Shown here: positions 56,038-64,000 of the stretch, one piece after another
How positions within the stretch are numbered: the first letter of the stretch is position 1
Layout: every line of letters starts with the position of its first letter
Origin: Rana temporaria
Lineage: Eukaryota; Chordata; Amphibia; Anura; Ranidae
Length of the DNA stretch: 64,000 nucleotides
Reading direction: 5' to 3'
Assembly (NCBI RefSeq): GCF_905171775.1
Contig: NC_053492.1
Coordinates: 301,051,865-301,115,864, forward strand
The notes under the pieces: generated by a model
Seen by the model: only the letters and a program-made list of their open reading frames with translations
Databases searched by the model: none
What the model was told of the DNA's origin: nothing
Program-made: the position numbers and the translations under genes

Positions 56038-56124
56038 GTTACCAGCAGTGGCGGCTGGTGCTCAAAATATTTGGGGGGGAGCAAACAAACGAAAAAACAA
56101 ATCAAAAAAACAATTGCAGCCACA

Positions 56125-56690
56125 CTGTGCCCATCAAATGCAGCCACTGTGCCCATCAAATGCAGCCACTGTGCCCATCAAATGCAGCCACTGTGCCATG
56201 CCATCAATTGTCGCCACTGTGCCATGCCATCAATTGTCGCCACTGTGCCATGCCTTCAAATGCAGCCACTGTTCCATGCAACGCAGCCACTGTGCCATCA
56301 TTTATCACCACTGTGCCCATCAATTGTCACCACTGTGCCATGCCATCAAACGCAGCCACTGTGCCATCAATTGTCGCCACTGTGCCATTAAACGCAGCCA
56401 CTGTGCCATCAATTGTCACCACTGTGCCCATCAATTGTCACCATTGTGCCATCAAACGTAGCCATTGTGCCATGCCATCAATTGTTACCACTGTGCCCAC
56501 ATCAATTGTTACCACTGTGCGAACATCAATTGTCACCACTGTGCCCTTTAATTGTTGCCACTGTGCCCTTTAATTGTTGCCCCTTTGCCCTTTAATTGTT
56601 GCCACTGTGCCCTTTAATTGTTGCCACGGTACCCATTCATTTGTCCCCACTGTGCCCTTCGTCGCCGCTGTACCCCTTCCCACCCCTGCC
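56125..56690. repeat. Minisatellite, about 21-bp unit
   Basis: Units such as TGCAGCCACTGTGCCCATCAA and TTGTCGCCACTGTGCCATCAA, about 25 copies. The 253-codon frame from 55812 and its neighbours are translated repeat. Confidence 0.93.
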
Positions 56691-57018
56691 CGGCACTTAC
56701 CTTTACTGGAGTCAGCCATCCACGTCCTCGACCCTCGCCTCTATGTCTTCTCCCGCCCTCGATGACGCTTCAGGCAATCAGGTTACCGGTAGCCAGAACC
56801 GGCCAACCTGATTGGCTGAGACGCCTGTCAGTCTTATCCAAGGAACGCACACCATGTGTGTTCCAAAGATAAGCTTCCGGGGACCTGAGGGCTGTACCCG
56901 GAAAGCCTATCAGAGCCGCTGGCGCTGATAGGCACTTCCGTACAGCCAACCAGCTGCCGTTATTCAGATGGTCGGCGTCTCATGTCCGGCCATCTGAATA
57001 GAACAGAGCAGCGGTGAC

Positions 57019-57057
57019 AATAACATAGATTCATGCAATGCATGAATCTATGTTATT
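57019..57057. repeat. 39-bp near-perfect palindrome
   Basis: Two 19-bp arms (AATAACATAGATTCATGCA and its complement) with a single central base. Lies 67 bp inside the right hAT end. Confidence 0.95.
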
Positions 57058-57132
57058 AGACTCAGTGGCGGTGAGAGCCAGAGGGGGCGGCGCTCCAGCG
57101 CCCTCTATGGACGAACCGCCACTGGTTACCAG

Positions 57133-57868
57133 TAATGCTGGTGGACTCCCTGCAGATCATTTTTTCTCAATTTCTGACTTACCATGCCTTGTTCTGCATT
57201 GTGTCTTTGGGTGGACCAGCCATCTTCATATAGGCAGTTGTTTGCTACCTTCTGTCATTGCTACACCCTTAATGATGGCAGAGGTAATATTAAATTAGCT
57301 GAAGAAAAAGAGGGGTGGAGAAATTACACTCAAAATGAATGAAGCAGGAGCGGGGGAGATCCTTGCTTTGCAGCTCACCCTCCAACAAGGAGAACCATTA
57401 GCAGTATAATATATAACATCAGCATATCTCACTCCAAATCTTGTGAGACTAGTAGTAAGATGTGCTATGCCTTTGATGACCTTACATTGTAGATATACAA
57501 CCGTGATCATATTGTTCAAGGGAAAGCTAAAACAAAATGCACATTTTCAAAAGGTATAATTATATTTCTTGATTTTCCCTAGAAAAGACTTTACTTTATG
57601 AGTTCAGGTTCCCTTTAAAACAGAACGTGACTGTATCTGAGCAACACAAACCAAAACATTTTTACATACTTACTTGCAGTCTGCTCACATAATTTGTAAT
57701 AAAAACATCTTTACCATTCTGAAGCTTCCCACCAACCACTTTTCATATTATTTATATATACTATGATTCTGTACTTGCCAAATATGCTGCTAGAATCTCC
57801 CTCCATTGAGTCTGACAGCAACCATTTTAACTGTGGGCAGCTGAAGCTGCTGCCTGTTCACTTTCTGG

Positions 57869-57872
<4 letters not shown>
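57133..57872. other. Unassigned
   Basis: No gene; A/T-leaning sequence with no terminal repeats recognised. Confidence 0.3.

Positions 57873-57932
<60 letters not shown>
57873..57932. repeat. (AC)30 microsatellite
   Basis: Perfect dinucleotide run, ideal marker length. Confidence 0.98.
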
Positions 57933-57935
<3 letters not shown>

Positions 57936-58037
57936 TAGAGGCAAACCTCCAGCTCTGCAGCCCTGCAGCTCTTATTGGCCCTATTATGACTCACCCCCCT
58001 CCCTTACTGGCAAACTCCCATGAGAGTGAGAGAGGGG

Positions 58038-58042
<5 letters not shown>

Positions 58043-58110
<68 letters not shown>
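58043..58110. repeat. (AG)n microsatellite
   Basis: Almost perfect over 68 bp, with one AAAG break near 58101. Lies 110 bp from the (AC) run. Confidence 0.97.
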
Positions 58111-58229
58111 GTGGGCATGATGTCATAAGCCTAGGCTTTTTACCAGACAAGAAACAGGGAAAAAAATTACTATCCAAAGTTCAAACAACAAGGGCAGAAG
58201 ATTTAATAGATGGAAAGTTGAAAAAATTA

Positions 58230-58512
58230 CTGAAGTTCTGCTTTAATAACCTTCCGAGTACAGCTCCAGCCCCTTCCTTATATTTACCTGAGCCTGATCT
58301 CAATCAGCAATGTGCAAGAGAACAGCGACTCTCTCACTCCTCGCTGCTGTTATTCACAGCCAGTAAGGAGGGAGTGGCGTCGAAGCTAGGCCACGTTCAA
58401 TGTGTCAATACACACATAGAGCCGGCTCAGGAGTGCCTCCATAAAAAGTGGCTTGCTATCTTGGGCACTTGGATCGGGGCTGCTTTGTGCAAAATCATTG
58501 CACAGAGCGGGT
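58230..58512 (+). mobile_element. Family E MITE, partial
   Basis: CCTGAGCCTGATCTCAATC, GCAATGTGCAAGAG and CTTTGTGCAAAATCATTGC. Homologous to 21913 and 60098; right end replaced by the following element. Confidence 0.6.
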
Positions 58513-58715
58513 AAAGCCCCGTACACACGATCGGAATTTCCGATGGAAAAAGTCAGACATCTGTATGTCCCATCAGAGTAATTCTTTCAAAAATTCTGAT
58601 GAATTCCATTGGAGTTTAGATAGAGAACATGTTCTCTTTTACTCCGATGGAATTCTGTCGGAATTCCGACGTGATTTTTGTCGGACAAAGGTTTGATCGT
58701 GTGTACGGGGCTTAA
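58513..58715. mobile_element. Family B-type MITE, short, TAA duplication
   Basis: Ends AGCCCCGTACACACGATC and GATCGTGTGTACGGGGCT. TAA precedes the left end and follows the right. TCCGATGGAAAAAGTC and AATTCCGACG blocks as at 32355. Confidence 0.88.
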
Positions 58716-59302
58716 GTATAAAATGCAAGTTTACAATCACTTTAATAGTCCATGCAAACTCAGCCACCCACTCATGTCTCTATGCTTTATTTTGTTGAGC
58801 AATTTAATCCCCCGCCACCCCCCCCCCCAGCATTCTAGCATTCTAGCCATGGCCATCTTCAGTAAGGGCAGATAATTCAAGCAGCATTTACGTCCTGGAA
58901 TCCATTCACTCTAGCTGCTGCATTGCAATGCAGTGGCTGGTGTGCGGTGTGGTCTGGCTTGACCAGTACAGTGTTGCTGCACTGAACTGGCACATTGCAA
59001 TTTTCACTCTTTTTTTAAATGAGCTTTATTGAATTGTCACAGCGACATTTTATAGGGTTCTATCAGCGGTGACCCAAGCTGCACTGGAAGAAAGTACTGC
59101 ACCTTTCTGCACACACTACCTGCACTCAACCACAATGCAGTCCCATTGCACCTGGTGTGAATGGAGCCTCACTGTGCTGACACCCTAGTAAATCTTTTGC
59201 ATGCGCAATACAATATACATGGGAGAAACGCGCCTCCAGGGGAGATGGATTAGCCTTAAACATTCCACACTAGGGGTGCCTGCCCCGGGTCGCCTCTATA
59301 AA
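58716..59302. other. Unassigned
   Basis: A poly-C tract at about 58820 and TGCATTGCAATGCA near 58919; no gene. Confidence 0.3.
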
Positions 59303-59695
59303 ATATGCAATACAAGAAGAAATGGCTGCACACCACGGCTGGTCCTGAGTCCTTTTTTTGAATATCTCTAAACGTGACACAAAAAGGACACTGACAGGCT
59401 GCTAATGGTTGAATGTGTTTCACAAAAAAAATGTGCTTAAGCATCCCAGAGATACCTCCCTGACCCTCCTTAAATAGTTCCACCCACAGCTGTCACAGGT
59501 ATTGGGTGATATCAGTGGTTAGCTTCTTGATGCCTTGACAGCTCCATAAAAACATTGGCCAAAAAGAAATAAACTGAGCCTCAATGCCAAATAATGAACA
59601 TCAAATGAAAAAATACCGGGGCTACATGTGTGCCAAGTTTCGGCCGTTACCGGGTCCCCAAAGTCCGGGAGATCAGGCGCAAAAAGGTGACTCAA

Positions 59696-59767
59696 GTATA
59701 AGCCGAGGGGGGCATTTTCAGCACAAAAAATGTGCTGAAAAACTCGGCTTATATTCGAGTATATACA
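59696..59767. mobile_element. Foldback mini-element (AAGTATAAGCCGAGG)
   Basis: CAAGTATAAGCCGAGGGG is mirrored by CTCGGCTTATATTCGAG; same as 20280-20360. Confidence 0.75.
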
Positions 59768-60097
59768 GCATATATTTAAAAATTCATTCAATTCAGTATA
59801 TAAATATTTATTTTCTTCTGGATTATTTCCAAAGATTTCCTGCTTGATTGCCTTATTACCCTTAACTTTGTAAATGTAATTTACTTTTCTTAACATATTT
59901 GTTTTTCTAAAAAAAAATCGAAATATTTTTTCCAAATATTCTCTTTTTTTATATACATTTTTTATTTTGGTGCTCATTATTCGGCATTGAGGGCATAGTT
60001 TGTTTATTTTTGTCCATTGTTTTTATGGCGCTGTCAAGGCATCAAGTAGCTACTACAGATATCCACCAACATCTGTGACATGTGTGGGTTGGATTAG

Positions 60098-60569
60098 TTA
60101 AAGTGGTTGTAAAGGCAGAAGTTTTTTTATCTTAATGCATCTCGTGTGTGTAGCAGCCCCCTCAGCCCCCCTAATACTTACCTGAGCCCCATCTCTATCC
60201 AGCGATGTGCACGAGTGCCTCGGCTGTCCCTCCTGAGTGGCTGAGACACAGCGGCAACGCTATTTGCTCCCGCTGCTGTCAGTCAAATTCAGTTAGCCAT
60301 TTAGGAGAGAGAGAGAGAGAGAGAGGGAGGGGCCAAACCACAGCTCTGTGTCTAAAGACACACAGAACAGTGGCTCGGCTTGGGTGCCCCCATAAAAGGC
60401 TGCTTGCTGTTGGGGCATTCGACTGGAGGGATGGGCCAGGAGAGCAAGCGAGGGACCAGAGAAGAGGAGGATTAGGGCTGCTCTGGGCAAAACCATTTCA
60501 CAGAGCAGGTAAGTATGACATGATTATTATTTTTAAACAAAAAAAAATAGACTTTAGTATCACTTTAAA
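60098..60569 (+). mobile_element. Family E MITE inside the foldback unit
   Basis: Ends TTAAAGTGGTTGTAAAGGC and TTTAGTATCACTTTAAA. CTAATACTTACCTGAGCCCC near the left is a minus-strand donor-like motif and CAGGTAAGTATGAC (60509) a plus-strand one. Younger than the surrounding unit. Confidence 0.85.
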
Positions 60570-60730
60570 GAGGGTCAGTGGGGTATCTCTGGGTTACGAT
60601 TAAACACAGCATTTGTGTGAAATGCGTCAACTATTAGCAGCCTGTTAGTGTCCTGTTTGTGTGATGTTTGGAGATATTCAATAAAAGGACTCAGGACCAG
60701 CCGTGGTGTGCAGACATTTCTTCTTGTATT

Positions 60731-61192
60731 ACACTTTCACAAGGTCAGACATGCAGATGGAAGGCTGTGCTTATCTGAGAAAGCCCATATTCCACTCCTC
60801 CAAGTGAAAGAAAAAAATGCCCATGAAAACCTCCTGGGATCTATGACATCATTTTGGCCTAGCAGGCAGTATTGATGCTTGTTAATTGCTGTACTTTTAG
60901 CTTGGATGTCCTCCCTGTAATAAAAATGTATATGATGCTTGTAGCTGAGAGTTTGCCCTCCTCAAAATAGAGGAACTGTGGGGAGATCTTATGCATATAC
61001 TACAATTTATCGTTATGTCTTTATATGATGCTTCCTTTCATAAATACAGTATATGACACTTGAAAAGTTAGCTGTCTGGAGTGCTGCCTATTACTTATCC
61101 ATTACGCATACCATTTTGGCTTAGAAACCAGGAAGTAACTGAAGAAATGTAAAAAAAAAATAAACATAATATATCTTACTATATATATATAT
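60731..61192. other. Unassigned
   Basis: No gene; ends in a short AT run. Confidence 0.3.
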
Positions 61193-62392
61193 TGTGAGGG
61201 GGTTAGCTCGGCAGGAGGTGTGTGTGACCCCCTGGGTGGGTTCACCACACAAAATCAGGCACAGCAGACAGCGTTGTAGGTGAAAAAAAACCAAGGGTGC
61301 GGTTTATTTGTACTATATACAGTGAAAAATAACAGCAAAACAAAAAGAAACATGAAGAGTAATCCTGGTCAGCTTGACCCCTTACTACCAATGCTGTATC
61401 CTGGCCTAGGCTAACAAGGCCCAGGCCTAGGGCAGCAATTTGCAGGGGGGGCAGCATGGAAAGAGTCACCGCCGGCTTGCGCTACACTGTTAGTGTAGCA
61501 CCAGTCTTATGGCGCGGACCAAGATGCAAATTAGTCTAGCGCCCCCATAAAGCGGGCGCACTGCTTCCGGTATGCGGGTGGCTGGCATTCCGCAACTGTG
61601 GGGGGCTGCTTCTAGTTTTGACTGTGCTTGGCATGGTTATATCTTCTTAGTCTTCTCCATAAAATTATCAGAAATTTGTGCTTAAAGTAGAACTATAGGC
61701 AACGCTTTTTTTTTCTCATTCTGGATAGAGTTAGGGAGGGTTATAGCCCATTTCAGTTTATTTTTTACCGTCCATGTTCTATTGCAGAGATTTCCCTTTA
61801 CTTCCTGCCCCCATAGCCAAACAGGAAGTGAGAGGAAATCTATGCAAATTAAGGAAATCCATTGCTGCCCCCCCCCCCAGGCCCTCAGAACTAGTGTCCC
61901 TACTCGAAAATGTCAGCACGGATCTTAAATAGAAAGGGGTGTGGCCTTGACAGGAAGGGGTGGGTCATATTTAAATTAGGGGGTGCACAAGTTTAGTCAG
62001 GCCTAGGGCAGCACAAAACCTAAATACACTACTGCTTACTACACATGTAGGTTCCCTATCTAACAACTAGGTGCCTCAGCCCCTATCTCCCTGTTTTAGA
62101 AGTTTGCCACACAGGCGTTGTCTCACCGCACAGGAAAGATACCACAGTCCCCAGTCTCCCCAGTCTACACAACACAGAACTGGTTCCAGGTTGGATCATC
62201 TTCCTAAGCATGCTCTTTTTCTTTATAGAGGTCTTAATGAGCCCGCTTAGTTCAGCTGGGCTCATTAACTCTTCCCCTGCAGGACTCCCAGCACTTCCCC
62301 CTAGTGGTATAAATCGGCATAAAGTCTGAATCTTGGACATACATATTTTCCACCCTGGATGCAACCAGGCGATTTACCTGCCTGCTGTCACA
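61193..62392. mobile_element. Probable solo LTR with a nested hAT
   Basis: Starts TGTGAGGGGGTTAGC, ends GCCTGCTGTCACA. The ends TGTGA/TCACA are inverted. Removing the hAT and one target copy leaves about 546 bp. Flanks are AT-rich so ATAT duplication cannot be proved. Superfamily not assigned. Confidence 0.5.
61389..62034. mobile_element. hAT MITE, 646 bp, with perfect 8-bp duplication
   Basis: Ends CAATGCTGTATCC and AAATACACTACTG (imperfect inverted repeat). CTTACTAC flanks both sides exactly (61381-61388 and 62035-62042). GGCCTAGGGCAGC occurs near each end. A fragment AAAGTAGAACTATAGGC inside (61683-61900) is another repeat family. No transposase. Confidence 0.92.
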
Positions 62393-62408
62393 ATATATAT
62401 ACATATAT

Positions 62409-62922
62409 ACTGTATTTATCGGCGTATACCGCACACTTTTTTGCCCTGAAATTTAGGGAAAAATCGTGGGTGCGCGATATACGCTGATACCCGCTTCCCG
62501 CGCCAAGTTTGAACTACTGCGCCGGCATATACCAAGCGCAGTACACTTGTGTATAGTTGGGCAGGCTCGGGTTCTCTTGCAGTCACGTCCTGGACGTACA
62601 GGACGCACAGGACGTGACCGCGAGAGGAGCCGAGCCTGCCCGACTATACACGAGTGTACTGCGCTCGGTATATGCCGGCGCAGTAGTTCAAACTCAGCGC
62701 AGGAAGCGGGGATCGAGCGGGGAGGACACCGAAGAAGGACGCCGGACCCGACGAGGAGGACACCACCGAAGCCACAGACGGACGCCGGACCCGACGAGGC
62801 CGCCGATGGACGCCGCGCAAGACACCAAAACTGTAAGTACTAAAATCTTTTTTTTACAGGAATGCGGGTCCACTTTAGGGGTGTGTGCTATACGCCGGAG
62901 CGTGCAATACCCAGATAAATAC

Positions 62923-62926
<4 letters not shown>
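62409..62926. mobile_element. Foldback MITE with TACTGTATTTATCGGCG ends
   Basis: Left TACTGTATTTATCGGCGTAT and right ATACCCAGATAAATACGGTA. TA on both sides fits mariner. The interior carries a very long hairpin (62499-62702). No transposase. Confidence 0.75.
62499..62702. repeat. Large hairpin, arms of about 95 bp
   Basis: CGCAGTACACTTGTGTATAG and CTATACACGAGTGTACTGCG, plus GTTTGAACTACTGCGCCGG, pair with few mismatches around a short GACGTACAGGACG loop. Confidence 0.9.

Positions 62927-62997
<71 letters not shown>
62924..62997. repeat. (TA)n microsatellite
   Basis: About 36 units adjacent to the MITE right end. Confidence 0.97.
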
Positions 62998-62999
<2 letters not shown>

Positions 63000-63114
63000 A
63001 CGATAGGGTCTAGATTTTCAAATTAAAATTTCACTGTATAATAAATAAAAAATGAGAAAATACAAGTTTTATATCTATGCATTTATATTGTGATGGCATC
63101 AGAGGGGAAAGTCA

Positions 63115-63830
63115 CATGCTGTTTTTTTGTCTCTCCAAAGTCCAGCCCTCCTCTACCATCCCATGTTTTAGTCTCTCTACAGTCCAGCCCCCACCTATTT
63201 TTTATCTCTCCAAAATGCAGCACCCCTTCCCCCCATTTTTTTGTCTCTCCAGCCCCTGTTCCTCCCCCTTTTTTGTTTTTCTAAAGTTCAGCATCCTACT
63301 GTTTTTTTTTGTGTCTTCAATGTCCGGTCCCCTCCCCATTTTTTGTCTACAGTCCAGGACCCCCCTCTCCATTAATTCTGTTTCTCCAAAGTCCAGCCCT
63401 CCTCTCCCATCCCATTTTTTGTCTCTCCAAAATCCAGCTCACCTCTACCCACTTTTTATCTCTTCAAAGTGCAGCACCCCTTCCCCACATTGTGTTGTCT
63501 CTCCAAAGTCCAGCCCATGCTCCTCCTCTTTTTTTATTTTTGTAAAGTTCCGCCTTCTACTGTTTTTTTTGTTTGTTGTGTCTTCAATGTCTAGTCCCCT
63601 CCTCATTTTTTGTCTAAAGTCCAGCACCCCCCTCACCCTTGTTTTTGTCTCTCCAAGGTCTAGCCCTTCTCCTCCCTCCATTTTTTTTGTCTCTCTAAAA
63701 TCCAGTCCCTACCTTTTTTTTGGCTCTACAAAGTCCAGCCCCCTCTCCCCATTTCTCATCTCTGTAAAGTCCAGCCCCTCTTTAAGTTTTTTAGTCTCTG
63801 TAAAGTCCAGTCCCCATCACACCTCTGTCC
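63115..63830. repeat. Pyrimidine-rich tandem repeat with about 255-bp higher-order period
   Basis: Basic unit about 36 bp, TGTCTCTCCAAAGTCCAGCC then CCTCC and T-runs. The markers CTCCAAAGTCCAGCCCTCCT at 63133 and 63384, GCAGCACCCCTTCCCC at 63217 and 63471, and TCTTCAATGTC at 63314 and 63581 repeat with periods of 251-267 bp. Frames in it are artefacts. Confidence 0.85.
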
Positions 63831-64000
63831 CAATGTTTCTCCAAAAGCCCTTTGTGCCAGTGCAGGGAGGAAGAGCTCAATGCACTGAGCACAGTGTCAA
63901 CAGCAACCTGGGGGGCATAAATGAAATCTGGCCCCTTAAATCTGGTCCTGTTCCCTTACGATCAGTTTGGACTCATTTTAGAAAGGATTTGATGAAACTG
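63831..64000. other. Unassigned to window end
   Basis: No feature was recognised. Confidence 0.3.

Larger units (their letters stand above)
56046..57124. mobile_element. hAT element, 1079 bp, with 21-bp minisatellite
   Basis: Ends CAGTGGCGGCTGGTGC and GAACCGCCACTG. GTTACCAG flanks both ends exactly (56038-56045 and 57125-57132). About 560 bp of tandem repeat at 56125-56690; GGCGGCGCTCC and a 39-bp palindrome near the right end. No transposase. Confidence 0.95.
59303..60730. mobile_element. Foldback unit with about 300-bp inverted arms
   Basis: Left arm 59303-59605 and right arm about 59955-60730 (split by a MITE at 60098-60569) are inverted. Matching words include AATACAAGAAGAAATG, GGACTCAGGACCAGCCGTGG (right strand) and GATGCCTTGACAGC. 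Between them lies the AAGTATAAGCCGAGG mini-element. Class unknown. Confidence 0.75.

Noticed and set aside
55812..56595. 253-codon frame and overlapping frames
   Set aside because: Most of the frame is the 21-bp minisatellite translated; no domain.
21913..60569. GTAAGT motifs as true splice sites of a host gene
   Set aside because: They lie in dispersed MITE copies with no flanking exon; treated as a pattern to test, not as gene structure.
62466..62997. Frames of 125 and 146 codons
   Set aside because: They run through the two arms of a hairpin and a TA microsatellite.

Overview
The window reads as vertebrate nuclear DNA made almost entirely of interspersed repeats. The mixture points to an amphibian, most likely a ranid-type frog: very dense short non-autonomous DNA transposons (MITEs), many hAT and TTAA-flanked elements, CR1-like LINEs, a tRNA-derived SINE and a Copia retrotransposon. 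That assignment rests on my memory of the repeat families and was not searched. I found no convincing host exon, RNA gene or promoter. Nearly all open frames are chance frames or translated repeats.

Layout. 0-8 kb: partial hAT, a 269-bp hAT MITE, SINE tail, a CR1-like LINE split by a MITE, a TTAA element and a further hAT. 5.8-18 kb: a MITE field with nested copies, including a 162-bp inverted duplication between 6.0 and 8.4 kb. 18-25 kb: more MITEs, a CR1 fragment and SINE tail. 25.3-30.9 kb: a degenerate minus-strand Copia element with two LTRs, tract and primer site, itself hit by at least seven later insertions. 31-42 kb: MITEs and four TTAA elements, two of them sharing one TTAA. 42.1-46.0 kb: a long minus-strand CR1-like LINE split by a TTAA element and a hAT. 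47.3-48.9 kb: a hAT carrying a satellite that alternates orientation. 49-58 kb: MITEs, an LTR-like sequence, a SINE and a hAT with a 21-bp minisatellite. 57.8-64 kb: microsatellites, a long inverted-repeat unit, a probable solo LTR containing a hAT, a foldback element and a pyrimidine-rich higher-order tandem repeat.

No genes act together here. The value of the window is its insertion history. Target-site duplications of the expected type (8 bp for hAT, TTAA, TA, and 3 bp for one large MITE group) support the element ends. Recurrent themes are minisatellites inside otherwise unrelated DNA transposons, GTAAGT splice-donor-like sites at equivalent positions in several MITE families, and nested or shared insertion sites.
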